NCBI GenBank assembly: GCA_947034895.1
Contig: OX344762.1
Span: 70,550,981 to 70,614,980 of the forward strand
Source: Rhytidiadelphus loreus
Taxonomy: Eukaryota > Streptophyta > Bryopsida > Hypnales > Hylocomiaceae
DNA: 64,000 nt
Direction: 5' to 3'
How positions within the stretch are numbered: position 1 is the first letter of the stretch; every line of letters starts with the position of its first letter. The position numbers and the translations under genes were made by a program. The notes beneath the pieces are model-generated. The model did no database searches. It was not told where the DNA came from and saw only the letters and a list, made by a program, of their open reading frames with translations. Positions 34,401-47,900 of the stretch are shown piece by piece.

Positions 34401-35449
34401 TGAATATTGAGCAAAATTGAAAATAATAATCATCTTCAGAAATTGTATTGAACTACTACAAAAAATTCTATACTATGAGAAATGTCTTGAAAACATTTCC
34501 AAGTCTTTGATATCCTAAATTAATTGCAAGATTAGTAAATATCTTTTGGAGTTTAAAATAAATAGTTTTTTTGGACTTATTTGATAGGTTCACTAAACTT
34601 TATTTCTTCTTGGAGAGATTTTTGCACTATAGATAGTTTATTTATTGTACAATTGCATGCTATGTGATGTTTGTTACTTACTTGCCAAGTTTCAAAAGTA
34701 GAAGAACTTAGTATAACCAATTAGACAAAGCTAGTTTCTAAAGTTGAACTATAAAATCCTTTTCAAAATATGCATGTTTTGCCACAATTGTATGAGTGAA
34801 TCCATGATATATTTTCTTCTAAAAATGAAACAATAAGCAATTGCAAGAAACACTAGTACTATTTCTTGTCACATGTTATATACTTGAATTACTTCTAAGC
34901 ACAACTTTAGGAGTAATGATTTAATTTAGTTGAAATTCATAGTGAAAAAAAAAAATTAACATTATTTTCTAATAATAGTCTAGTAGGGCACCAAATGTTG
35001 CAACTTTTGAGTACTCTTATTAGAAAAATATTAGGGAACAATCAATCTCTTAAATGGCCTTAATATTGATTAGCCAAAATAATCCACCAAGGTCACATTT
35101 ACTGCAAGAAAGTGAACATCAATAAATAAAACATCAATCTTTTATAGTATAAGACTTGTGCATTTAACAATATCTAAGACTACCTCCCTAGAAGCTTCTA
35201 ATTGAATGAAAATTGACTTTGAAGAGAATGCATGCTACAAATATGTAGTATGTGACATAAAACTCTAAACGACCAAAGAGTCTACTTTGGTCTTTTTGAG
35301 AACTCAAACAACTTCTATTGATTATAATTTGAAATTTTTACATGACATTCTAAGGATGGATGCTAATCATCCTAATCTATGCGAAGCTTTGTTTCATGTC
35401 ATTCCAATAAATATTGCAAGAGTTAAAAGATTTTTACTCATTTCAATGT
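34401..35449. other. AT-rich non-coding stretch
   Basis: No gene or clear repeat recognised. Confidence 0.4.
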
Positions 35450-36100
35450 TAAACTAGGTAGCAAAAAATATATTTGAAAAAATATTAATTAAATGTTTTT
35501 GATTGGATAGATATATATCTGCTCAAAAACAATTGAACCATTTAATTCCAAATAAAGAGGTGAAAGTTATGAAGAGTTTTATTTTCTAGACAACAAAGGT
35601 AGAAAAAAACATAGGAGGAAAATGATCCTAAGAAGGGGCTATTTCATATTGTCTTTTGCACTCAATTTTGAAAATTTCAAATAACTCCCCCCCCCCCCCA
35701 CACACACAAATACTGATTGTTTTCCTAGAGCATTCACAGCATTGGAATTAACATTTTTCAATTTCTTGTAAAAGTTATTAGCAATTTAGTTTTTCTTTTA
35801 TTCAATACACATTCTACTCTATAATTTCTTAAAAGATGAAAATGAAAGTTTTTTGGGCTAAATTTTTTTTCATATATTCCCAATCCATTTCCCAACATAT
35901 TAACTAAAATGCACAAGTCATAGGACATATGTGTTTATTTCTAAAATGTTAAAAGACATAATTTCATCTTTTGGAAAGGCTATAAAAGCCTACATTTTGA
36001 AGTTTAGGTACATTGAAGGCTTGCAATTGGTAGGCATATTCACTCTAAATTTTTGGGATGATGTACTTGAATAAATTAACCAAAGGATCCTACAATTGGA
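35450..36100. mobile_element. TTAA-family MITE copy, degenerate
   Basis: Blocks in the same order as 60,775-61,647 (GTGAAAGTTATGAA, AGCAATTTAGTTTTTC, AAGATGAAAATGAA, GATCCTACAATTGG). Termini are lost, so limits are approximate. An uninterrupted C13 followed by CACACACA lies inside at 35,687-35,707. Confidence 0.45.
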
Positions 36101-37182
36101 TTTGTTAAAAAATGAATATAGATGAAGATTTTAGCCTTGCTTTGAAGATGAATATTTTAAAGCAATTTGGGTCCTTAAACATGAAAGAACTTTAGGGATT
36201 AAGGGATTAACATTATCAAATTTGAAATGGAATCTTATTCAAAATTAAAGTCAAAATTTTCTATTTCTCATTTGAAGAATGATACTTCTTTAGAAAGTTT
36301 ATCAAAAAGTTGTGTACACCAAAGCAATTACAAATAATATCAATTGAAAAAACATTTGAACATTGTTCCTAATAATAAATTGTTAAATTTTTGTTGTATC
36401 TTATTAGAAGTCAAAAAAGAGATCCAAGTTTCTCTTTGTATGAATTGTTTGAACAATGTATGAACTATGAATTTTTTTCAAAGTGTTGAAAATAGGTGTA
36501 CCTAAAATTGACCCTTAGCTCTCATTTATAAAGGGCTCACATTTTGGAAAGCCTATCTAGATGGGACAGTTTTGCAATTATGTCACAATTAGGTGTAGTT
36601 ACCTTACATTGAAATGTTGATTTAGTACAAGTGTATACCGATACAAAATTATTTTTGTGTAAACACTATGCCGTTCTTGAACAATTAGGTAAATTTGGCC
36701 AAAGTCAATCATACGGGCCAGAGTTACTCAAGAATTTCTGGTGTAGCAATCAAGAACTTCTGTACCGGTCTCTTCAAGTCGAAAGTGTTCCTAAGGAATG
36801 GGCACCTAAAATCGCGCCTTGAAACAAATTTGTTGTGTACATTTCAGATCAAAATGAGTTCATTCTGTACATTTCAGGTGGGAAATCTGGGTGCACATAT
36901 TTTAGAATGAGAAATGTCTCTCATCGACAAATTGTATTCCAACTTTGTAGGAACACTGAAGGTTGAAATATTCCAGTCACCAAGCCAGACTGGTAGTCTC
37001 ATATCCTGATACCCTCTAAAAATCAATACACTTACAACCAAAATCAGGGGAATCATATCATGAAGATGGCAACCACACGTTGCTCAAAGAAATGACATAT
37101 AATTAGTTATTGTCCTGCTTTTGTACAAGTGTGGTAGCCGGAACTCGCAGAGAGAGGCCAGATAACAACCAGAAAGTTAATG
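36101..37182. other. Non-coding; 3' flank of the WH1-CRIB gene
   Basis: AT-rich to ~36,600, then more complex sequence that may include the 3' untranslated region of the minus-strand gene ending at 37,183. Short frames here show no coding character. Confidence 0.4.
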
Positions 37183-40100
37183 TTATTCGGGTGGCATATT
37201 TGAGACTAAAAAATCTGAAGTCAGGTGTCTCGAGAAGCACACCTCGTCCAGCCAAGCTACATTTCGCTCTCCTCCTGCAATGTTTTGATATTTACTGGTT
37301 ACCCCTTAACAGGTACAACCAAACCTAATCAAAATGTCATTGTCGCACTAGAGAGTGCAACTCGATAATTGTAGGCCTAAGATCAATTGAAGATACAAGC
37401 TCCTGAATGAATGAAGATGGTGTATCCAACAGCTTTTGAACCTAAGAATATGTACACGCTGTTTTACTGCGGTGTCCCTGTTGGACGCTGAATACATTTT
37501 TCACCTAGTAATCACCACAGATTGATATACGAACCACTTTTCAAAGAAAACTTGGGAAACTGCTGCCTGTCACCGTTGCCGTTGCCTTCGGGCAGCAGGC
37601 TTTGTCCTCTGTCGCAGAATTGAGTCTTTGAATTTTCTTGATTTTGAGTTTACTTCCAGGAACTCCAGGTATTGTTTAGGAGGCGCTGGAGGAAGTCCTG
37701 ATCTGTTCCCTGTACAATGCAGTAGGAATTTCCTTATAAACTTCTGAAATGAGCTGATTTCTTAGGTCAAGTGAACACCAATCGAAGCTGTTGATTTGTA
37801 TCATGCAATTATAATAGCTAATACGGCACAAATTCCTTTGCCATATAACACTGATAAATTTCTGTTTCCAGACGAAATTTTTTGCCCAGATGCTTAGCAG
37901 TCATTTCTAATGTCAACCCAGAGAAGACATTGAGCAATGGAGCAAAGCGGTTAAAAGTTATGGAGTTGAATGAAAGTGGGATATGTGTTAAAGCAAATAG
38001 TGGGATGTTCAGGCGTATCACTCCAAAGAATGTGATCATTTTATAGTAGAATTGTATCGCTGTGGTCATAGGAATAGTGACATGAAAGTCAAAAAGTTAC
38101 AATTGTATCTATGTGGTCATTGGAATAGTGACATGAAAGTCAAAAAGTTACAAGGTCAAATGATAATGAGACACATGTTAAATAATAAATAATAAAAAAT
38201 AATAAGTTGGGGTCTATCATTCCCGAGAGCTAATTTCTAATGCATAATAGAATTGCAGTGTGGTTTAGAAATAGTACCATTCTAAGGTTGTCAAATAGGG
38301 TTTTATAAAAAAAGAATTGTACTGAAGATCATATGAAAAGAGCCATCCGAAAGTTACATTTTTGGTTGGGTAAAAATACTAGCGATTAGTCGCTTGTTGC
38401 TAAAACGACAGAGCATTAAATTCATAACCCAAAAAGCAACATTTTAACTTTGTGAACCGTGATCACTCCATGATTTTCCCAGAGACACGATTCTCAAATC
38501 AGCACATTCCCAACTAAGGGCTTCTACATTCACGGATAAAGAACAGGATCGGTAGAAATCTTACCATGAGATGAAATCCACTTGGAAGCGGACAATGCGT
38601 CATGAATCCACTCTCGATCGCGAGGTTGTCCAAAATCAGCCAGTGGTGCTGATGAATAGTCTGGACCTGGCCTCACCTCGTCCATCTGCAAACCATGCCG
38701 CGAAAAGATTAGCACTACAAATTTATGAAACCAATCGTGTTCTGCTCGAACGCACGAATGCATGCTGTCATATAAAAGAACATGCATGAATCTTAGATAA
38801 ATGGACCAACAGTTCACTATGGCTACTGTAAGAGAACTTGATTAAATACACAGCCGAGAGAAATCAATTTTAGAAGAGTAACAGAACGATTTGGGTTCCT
38901 CTTGCCCCCTGAATGTCCAAGGTCTATTTTGAGACCCTTGGAATTTGATCTAAACTAAACAAAAAAGTCAAAAAATTTGGAAGTGTTATCGATATTCTTG
39001 AATTGTAACCGCAACAACATAACATATGGATTAAAAGATTATAAGGATTGATCACGAGAGGGTTAAAGATTTGAAAGTGATTTGAAGTCTTTCAATCCTC
39101 TTTTTAGATGCGAAATCTAAAATTATGGTAATGAAAAATATAATGGGGCTACAGGACATAACATGTAAAACCATAATCAATCAACGGCACCTCAAAATCT
39201 ACCCTACAATTATTTTAAGAGAACTTGCAATGTAAAATCTTTACCAAGATCTAGTGTATTTGAGACTCATCTCCTAGATCTCTTAAAATCAACAAAATCA
39301 AGTTTTGCAATGAACCCCTTGAACAATCTTGAATAGAAAATTTTTATTTTTTTCCTTTCTAAATTTGGATTTACGATGCTAAAAATAAACTTGAAAGACT
39401 ATTCACCTAGAATGGAAAATTAGTAATTAGTAATTTGGTAAGATGTTATCTAACTTCAAAGTTTTGAATGTGGAGCCCTGGGAATTTAAGGATTAAGATG
39501 GAGACATGGAAAAGATTGCATTTACATACCCAGCCTGGTCCATTTATGGAGGGGCCATCCCAACCGATATGCGCAACATGTTTTACGTCGGTTGGATAGC
39601 CTATATCCAGCTCGTTATTTCTCCACACTGCCATGCAAGAGGATGATTAGGCAAGCTTAATATAGAGCACATTCAAATCTGGCGAGACATAGGTGGTTAT
39701 CAACGCTGCCGGAGGTAAGCTCACCAAGTAGATGAGATAGTGCTGTCACAGCTTTCCCCACTTTCCAGAACCTCCGCTTCTTAGGTTTTTCAGATAAAGA
39801 AGATGAATCATGTGGTTGTGTATGGCGAGTGTCTACTGTTTGTTGAGCAAGTCTATCTGTACATAGAACCACAGTCATGAGTATCACATCAACGCTAAAT
39901 TAAGACAATGACAGAGGGTATACTTAGTGATGTAGTTTCCGGTTCAAAAATGAGACATTTCTGCTCGAGAATGTTGACTAGGAACACGAAACACATGACA
40001 ATCCTACTGAGGTATAGTACTTCCCCACATCTCAGGATATGAGGTGGACCAGAACATAAGATAGACTACAGCTACTTGTCTACTGCTCAGTCACAAATGT

Positions 40101-41579
40101 GATTTTATATCCTCCAGAATCGCAAGTACTGTAGCTAATTTGCATTCCATTAGATACACCGCTCAATAATCAAATATTTCCGCAATTTCTTCTTGTGCAT
40201 CGATTTCATTACCTGCATTACTGAGCCGCCTTGAAGTGGAACGTTTTGGCACACTGCGATATGAAATGACCGAGTTTTTTCCCGAACTCTCGGCTGGGGG
40301 GTCCTCATCGATGAGAGATGGCGTCGTTCCAATAATGTAGGGTTGAACTGCTTTGACAACCCTCTCTTTCATCTCAATTGCTGCTGATTTATCAGCAAAA
40401 CCAAATCCTCGAAAGCTGCCGTTCTGTCGACACAAAAGTTTAGCATGAATGACACCTTAGAATGTTCACTGGCAAAGACACGTCCTTCATCTCTTAGTCC
40501 ATGAGTGACACTTTTTGTTAAACGAAGGCCAGAAGAGAGATATGATACCTCTTGACGTATGACGAAGAACCGGTCTACGGGGGCAGTGAAAGATTGTGGC
40601 TTTCGCATTGTGTGTTCGAATAACATTTGTCCATCCTGTTCAATGGCCATGGAAATTCAGTGGTGTTGAATGACAATATAAAAAACAGTGGTGCCAAGAC
40701 AAAACTTGAAATGCCGCAATCTGACCATCCTGTTCAATGCCCACGGAAATTCGTGGGACACGCACAATTATCGAAAACTTTCAGACGGACTTCATTCCAC
40801 CTCTCGAAATTTCACTCCCTGACAAAGAACTGGTTACGGAAAAAATGATGAGATATCACACAATAATCCTCAAAACTGACCAGCAAATCGTGAAGCTGAA
40901 AATTTATCATCCCGTCTCCTAAAGGTCGCATGTGAAGCTCCCCGACAGTGCCACTGCCGTGCCATCCTAAGCCTCCCCCCGCGGCTTCGAATACTGTAAC
41001 GGCACACCTTGCCTGCCATGAAACGTTTTTATGGTTGCATGTGTTAGTGAAGCGATCAAATGTTTACTGTATAAAATATATACCGTTGCGAGGTTGCCTG
41101 TGAGTAGCTGATAGCTGGTAGCTGCAAAACTAACCCTACTATAAGCTGTTGTCGAATCAATAAATCTATACCGGTCTCCGAGAAATATATATTCTAACAT
41201 CGATGCTATTAACAAGCTCAGCCTTTCAAAATAGTGTAAAAAGACACAGGAATTTTTCATCCACAGGATGCCTATACCTCATTTCTCAAAGGATATTAGT
41301 AACGTCAAGATTAAATTATTGATTGACTGTTAAGTAGGCGATTATCCCGTTTCAACTGAAACAAAAGTGGAGCAGAATCACGGCGAGTATTCCACCGCGA
41401 GTTTGGATACTCTAATGAGGTTTTCAAAATCGCAGCAATCGGACGAAAATTGGAATTACAGTCGTACCACATAGTTCGAAGGCCATTCCATAAATTCCAT
41501 CCTTCAGATACTCCAGAGACACAATGTGCGCCAATTTGATCTCACAAGCGTGCTCATTCCACACAATTTCTCTTTGAGC
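37183..41579 (-). CDS. WH1-basic-CRIB protein, WASP-like ROP/Rho effector candidate (spliced; 5' exon(s) unresolved)
   Basis: Eight exons, GT-AG introns: 41,579-41,460; 41,012-40,881; 40,635-40,549; 40,423-40,213; 39,856-39,725; 39,627-39,530; 38,685-38,565; 37,274-37,183 (TAA). Phases agree throughout; total 993 nt, 330 residues plus stop. First four exons: a helix (AQREIVWNEHACEIKLAHIV), then a WH1-like fold (ARCAVTVFEA, GWHGSGTVGEL, FQLHDLL+DGQMLFEH, FFVIRQE+NGSFRGFGFADK) matching the WASP WH1 pattern L-x-D-x-x-D-G-x-x-L-[WF]-E and [GL]-x-F-A. Then a Ser-rich linker, basic KPKKRRFWKVGK, and a plant CRIB motif IGYPTDVKHVAHIGWD. The end (WIHDALSASKW, VAWLDEV) is short, with no proline-rich or VCA segment. 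CRIB motifs bind GTP-loaded Rho/ROP; WH1 domains bind proline-rich partners. Start codon not found: a 12-nt exon at 41,622-41,611 is possible and the first donor (ACT|GTAATT) is the least certain. Alternative: a RIC-like effector with another PH-like fold. Confidence 0.7.
38050..38151. repeat. 51-bp tandem duplication in an intron
   Basis: Two adjacent 51-bp copies (38,050-38,100 and 38,101-38,151) containing GGAATAGTGACATGAAAGTC, with a few differences. Lies in the last intron of the WH1-CRIB gene. Confidence 0.9.
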
Positions 41580-43300
41580 CTCTGAAAGTCAACAAACGAA
41601 CCGCTAATACCTGTTCAATAAGCTGCACAGCAAAGTCACGAGGAGATTTAGAAAATTACACGAGTCAAATAATGCCTTCTCGTCACACATGACGTCGAAA
41701 TCAATGTGCAAGATGCTCTGTCTGTATAAAATCAAATTTCGTAGAGGTTTTGAAGGTTACTCTTAATCGAAATTACACTAACGACGGTTATAAAATGGTA
41801 TCTCTTAAACAGGGAACAAACAGTAATCACAATAGGAAAGGAAAAAACAGACTGAAATGAAAGAAACAAATCCCTATCTTCAGACAGGGTTGGACCTAAG
41901 CAACGCAGTATTAACCGACAAATAGGAGGATATGGCGCAACGCTTGCCGTAATTGGAAACAAGAACCGCAGCACGTCACATACCAAGACAATACCTTACT
42001 TAGGAACATCCGACATAAGATGACTTAGAACTAAGATAACACCAACGACTTCTTTCTTTTTTCCTATTATCATCGCTCTACCTTAAGAGTCCTTTGCATC
42101 CACCGATCTGCTTGAACTATCAAACAATTTGCCAAAGTCGCTACAAAATTACAAGTATCGCAAGCGCGAGCAGTGTCCTTAACCGAAAACAAGAAAGAGG
42201 AAGGTGACTGCGCAATCGTACGTCCTAATACTCTGAAGCTGGCCACCAGCAAGAGAAGCCTCTCAGGAAAGAACAATAAAGTATCATGCAGGATGCTCGG
42301 GTTGCTCCATCTTCCGCCATACCGAATGAAGAAGACATCACCTCTAACCGAAGTCCACAATTCTATCGCCGTCCTTAAAACGTCTTAACTGCGACCGCCA
42401 ACCGAGCACTAATATCTCCTTTAAAGACATAGGCCAATTCGACACAGCCGGCACCAAAAGAAAACTTCTTCTTCTCGAACGCAAAGAAACTCCTCTTCAA
42501 TGTACCAATTGCCAAGCTCCAGTTCCCGCAACACGATAACAAGAACCGCAACAACAAGCCATTGAGCACAGAAACCGAGACCACGCCCCGATTCCCTCAC
42601 CACAAAGCCCTCCGATCAGTTCCACGAATCCTATCGCTCCCACCAATTAAGCCCCCGATTGTTGCCCTCCCGACATCCAAGCAGGCCGTAAACCCCGAAC
42701 ATCCAAGAACCATCACCGTGATCAACTGGCAATTACCCCCCGCGACGAACGCTGAGCTGTTCTCGTCCCTCCGGCCTCCCCGCCCGCCTGCCTCCCTTGC
42801 CCAACCTTTCTCCCCAGTTGACCAATTTTGCACCCCCCTTCTCTCAGCACTTTCTCCAAAGATATGCGCTGCTTCATCTCCGCCATCGCCTGCCGCTCAA
42901 CCATTAAAAATATGCGAAAAACAAATAAAGTGGCAGCAAATGGTCCCTCCCAGTGGGACCTCCCTCCACACTCCACCAGCAACAGCAGCGTGACTTCAGA
43001 GGCCCGATCGTCCTCAGGCACCGTCTTCCTCACACGCTGCCTCAACCCCGCTAACTTAATCTTCGTTAACTTATTAGTAACCTCATTAGTAATCTCGTGA
43101 GTCGTGACTGACTACTTTTGGATTAGTAGCTTGCGGCTCGTCCTACGTGGCGTGGCCGCTGCATCCCATCAATTACTAAAGCCGAATTTGGAGGTCCGAC
43201 GTGGCTATTCCATCGGAGATACTTTGTCTCGCAATTATTTTCTTTTTCTGCCTTTCTGTTTTTTCAAAAATGATATCCTGCTCTGTTGCAAACTAAAGTG
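41580..43300 (-). promoter_or_regulatory. 5' region (upstream exons, leader and promoter) of the WH1-CRIB gene
   Basis: Sequence complexity and GC content rise between about 42,540 and 43,050, in contrast to the AT-rich surroundings, as expected for a promoter and 5' leader of the minus-strand gene. ACGTGGC elements (ABRE/G-box-like core) occur at 43,145 and 43,200. The overlapping open frames on both strands at 42,375-43,045 are a by-product of GC content. At least one upstream coding exon with the start codon should lie here, but I could not fix it. Confidence 0.4.
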
Positions 43301-43432
43301 ACTGTACCTTAGATTGCATTTCACTGCAACGGAGAAGACCTTTCCCCTGATGTAAGATAGTGCAAATATTTTACCAACTTACTATTTGCATATTTATCAT
43401 TGATTACAAATTTTGGGGAAAAAAAATCAAAG

Positions 43433-44933
43433 TATTAGCCTGTAAAGGACCGGGGCACATTTCAGGCAGAAATTGTCAAAAACTGCCACTTTCTAAAGCA
43501 ATGAGGGAAAAATATTCAGATTCAACCGTACAAATTTGTAAAAAATGTGGAAAAAATTTCAAAAAATTTGACTACAAATATTGAAAGATTATAAAATCTA
43601 AAGTTAGAAGATTTTTCTTTTCTAACCTTGTCTAACATGGTCAATAGAGTTTAACTCCTAGAGTGAGATTTTTGCACTACACATCCGTTTCTTTAAAGAT
43701 GCATCTCGTATCATGTTAGTTACATACGTATAAAATAGAAGAGGAGTTTTGCACATGTTACCCCGAAACTATCTATCGTGTCTAAAAAGGTGCAACATAA
43801 CTTTCAATTTGGGCACTCAATGGGAAAAAAATTATACTTCCACCAAGCGGAAACTTGTTCACACCTTGTGTGAAAAATTCATAAACATCCATTTCAAATT
43901 GACTTTGTATGAATGTACTCGAGATTTATTGTGTATATTGAAAAACAATTCTAATGAGTACTGGATTAATTGAATCAATATCTAAACATTCATTATAATA
44001 TTAAATGGTCCAAAAATTAACCCATGTTGGTTGCTTGTTTTGCAGAATGCTTGTTATCTTGGCCCAACATTCTTTGTTTGTTGCTTTTCAATGAATGGCA
44101 TTCATTTGCTTCCCAAAATAATAATAAAAATAAACCCTTATACATCCACTTCGACCTCTTTGGTTTATTGAGGTCACAAAAGATAAATGTCAAAAAAATT
44201 CAAGAAATTGAATTGATAAATGAATATATTGTTCAATAATTTGACACCAAAATTTCAAATTATGGCTCTATACTCATGCAAAGTTTAGCTTTAAAATATT
44301 ATGCGTCTTGCCATAAAGCCCCATATGATACAATATAAGATATTTAGTAATATGTACATGCCAAAGTTTTGTTCCAAAAGAAAAACGTATTTTTAATTAT
44401 CAATCTATTTGTATGATGATGTATTAAAGTTTAAGATTTGATATATTAAAATAATTTTTAATTTTTAAACCTTTGAAGATTTATCAAAATAACATAAATT
44501 TTTTATTATAATTTCAAATTAGGAACAACCTTTTATATGTATGTATATATGTATGTATATATGTATGAATGTATATAAAAGAAGATGCTATGATTGCTCC
44601 ACAAAACAAGAAGTTCCATTACTTTAACATCAATAATCCAAATTGAATGAATCAAGACTTCCTAAAAAGACAAAATTATAATCTATATGAAACTTATTTT
44701 TTAAATTTGCATTCCAATATTTTGTAAATTTTTTTGTTGTCCAATGAGTTCTATTTTGTGTTTAGAATGGCATAACTTTTGCTCTTGGACACCAATTGAA
44801 ATACATTCCTAAAAAACTAATGTGTTGATGTATTTTAAGAAAAGTTTCAAAAAAATATGACAAAAATTGAGATTGTAGGAGCCTATTTGAAAGCCATTTT
44901 ATCTAGTAGGAAAAATGTGACTTAAGGTGTTAA
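43433..44933. mobile_element. TTAA-family MITE copy, enlarged and degenerate
   Basis: Starts TTAGCCTGTAAAGGACCGGG (compare TTAACCCCTAAAGGACCA) and ends GACTTAAGGTGTTAA at 44,933, with internal blocks AAAACTGCCACTTTC, GGTCAATAGAG-type and GACACCAATTGAAATA in family order. At 1.5 kb it is longer than other copies, probably by internal insertion. A (TATG)n microsatellite lies at 44,533-44,577. Confidence 0.5.
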
Positions 44934-47900
44934 AAAGAAAATTTCAAGTATAGCAATTGCATTGATGGAGAATATTTTCTATACATTGTATGGAAAATCA
45001 CACATATGATTGCAATTCATGATATTTTTGAACTAGTTAAAAAAACATCTTTATAAAAGAAATTTAATGTTTTTGTTCCAATGCACACATGTAGGTGTAT
45101 TTCAACTTCAAAATTCAAGAAATGTTAGAATATTTGGAATGAAATTTACATGTTTTAGTATGATGTAGATGCTTGGGTTGAAAATTACCACGCCAAAAAT
45201 CAAATCCATTTTGTAGAAGATTTACAAACCTTGCATTGCCATGATTCCTCTATGATGAGCAAAACATCAAGAAATATTCATAAATTCACCAAAATTTCAA
45301 AAAAGACTCATTCAACTACAATCCAAATGGTAGATTGTTGTAACAAATCAATATAAAGTAGGAAGGGGGAAAATCAAAATTAAAATTAAAAATGATTATT
45401 TTATTCATTAAAAGTTGAATTTTCTTGCCATTGACCTCAAGGAGCAATTGACATGCCATGGTCTCAAGTGCCCAAAAAATTGCCAAGCAACAACTTATTA
45501 TTAAATATGATATGTATTATAGTGTCATGTTACATTTATTGTTACTTATTCTATTACTAGACTCACACTAATTCTCATTTAGTTGACAAACGGTATTAGG
45601 TTGATATTCAATGTTGGTAAAATTAGTGGTATTCTTGACATTTAGTGCACTATATGTCAACATGAAAATTACAATAGTTGACAAATAGTGTTTGATCATG
45701 TTAACATTTAGTGTTTGAATTTGTATATTAGTATTGAAAATACCATATATCATTATTAGCATAATTCTTCTATGATTACAAAAACTGAAATTTTAAAGCC
45801 AAATATTAAATAATCCAAATAAAGTGCATATGTATTCAATCCAAATATGTGCACATGTGCATAATATATGCATAACCCCAATAAAGTGCATATGTGTTCA
45901 CATAACAATTATGGATTTACAATTAAAATGTGCATCTAAAAATTTAATTAGACACAAAAAAAATATCAAAATACAAAAGTCAAAATGCAATTGGTTATAA
46001 GAATTTTTAGGGGTGAAAAAATGATGAAACACTAGTAGAACTAGGTCTTAGAAGACTTTATCATGCAAATGACTTAAAGATGGTCTTGAGCCCCAAGTCA
46101 AGTGTTCAATCAAGTTTGTCACATTTCAACATCTATCATAAATTAATAGTATGGATATTTTTTTACTTTATTGAAATCATTTGCTTTACAATGAGGTTAA
46201 AATTTAGCAAAAAAAATGCAATAATAAAATTAGAATGTATGACTATGCATACATGCATTGTTAAAGTACAGTACATAATGCACTTACTCATGTACAATAT
46301 GTTTGATTCTACATTCAAGAATCAAACCCACAATTGTCTTGATGCTAATAGTGACCTTTCATGGCCATGAGAAGCTTGAATCTCTTCATCTTCTACATGT
46401 ACAAGTAGATATCAATCTTCATTTTTTAAGTCTTTATTGGTCACATTTACAAGAATGTTGTATGGTAAAAAAATGCATGAGTCAAACTCCTCTCAAAAAG
46501 ATGTAGAAGAGAAGAGGCCAATGTGTGCTATAGTGTTCAATTACACATCTCGAATTAATTGAATTATAGTTTTAACAACAATTCAGGTACAATAATTTCA
46601 AGTATAACAATTGAGCTACAATAATATTACAAGTATCATGATGTTCTTAATTGGATTCCTCCAAGGTCAATTAAATTGGATTTGGGTGATTTTTTAAATA
46701 TTGGTTGACATGATTTAAACTATTAGTCCTATTGTAGTCATGTGAAACCTATTGGAGACCATACTTTTATATTTTTGTGTTAGGCACATGGAAATCAAGA
46801 GATTGAAGAGTAGATGTCACTTTATGTTTTTGAAAATGAATTCCTAGGTCTCTTGGGTCAACTATAATTAATTTTGTAGTCATAAGTTCTAGTCACTAGA
46901 AGACATCACTCTACTAGTGAAATAATCAAATAGCTATGATAGAATGATGTAGAAAAACTAATGATGAAATTTAGTGTTACTACACTAATTGATTTGAAAA
47001 TGCTAAATTTTTTTATTTTGATGAAGATTTTTGCTAAGAGCATAGATATTAATCCCTATAGGACCAAGTGGTTGTTGAACTACTAATTGAAAATTCCTAC
47101 CATGTCAATTTTTAATGGGATTTTTTTTTTAAATTGACACAAGGATGGATACGTACCCCCATTTCAATATACCATTTTTTTTTATTGGGTGGCAATATAA
47201 AAAGATATACTCTTGCAAAAAGTTAGAGCAATTCATGCAATAGGGAATCATCTATTAAATGTAGTACTTTGCCCTAATTGGAAAAAAGTTCGGGCAATTC
47301 GGGCAACAATAGTCTAGTATAAAGATGCACAATTGAAATCCAAAAAAAATATTTTATTTTCATTTTTTCTTCACTAATCAAAATCAATAGCATTTTTTTG
47401 ACAATTCATGCCAAAAATGTGCTCCATTCCTTCAAGGGTCAATTCTACCAGTATTCCAAAAGGAGGATCTCCAACTGCCTTAGTGGGCATCCCAACTCAA
47501 CCATTGTTGCACCCATAGCCGGCTACCGAAAGCTACACCTTTGAAATGTCTGGTTTGCCTCTCTTGATCCTATTAGTCTTTTGTTCTTGTTGTTCTTGTT
47601 TGTTCTTGTTCTGGCTGGTGGGGTTGTATTTTGCCATTTGCAATGAAATCCCATTTCATTTCTTTCACAAAAAAAAATAGAAAAAAATAGGGGTATTTCT
47701 ATAAAACATAGTTGGTAAAAATGTCCATGAAGAGTAAAAACTTACAACATTTTAAAAATCAATTACAGTAGTATGGCTACCAAATGATTATCTTTTGTGT
47801 TTATAGAACTAGGTGTTTGGGCTCCCCCCACCCCCTATGAAAAATTGTGAACCATTGATGGGATTCATAAGTACCCACTATAGCCATTGATTTAATTTTT

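Noticed and set aside
40213..40635. NECAP-type PH domain as the identity of the exons before the CRIB motif
   Set aside because: The FFVIRQE...GFGFADK portion also resembles NECAP, but the preceding DGQMLFE motif and the following basic-CRIB order fit WH1 of WASP better; kept only as the alternative fold.
42375..43045. Overlapping open frames on both strands (up to 143 codons) as genes
   Set aside because: They coincide with a GC-rich patch where stop codons are rare, show no domain or codon pattern, and overlap the promoter/leader of the minus-strand gene.
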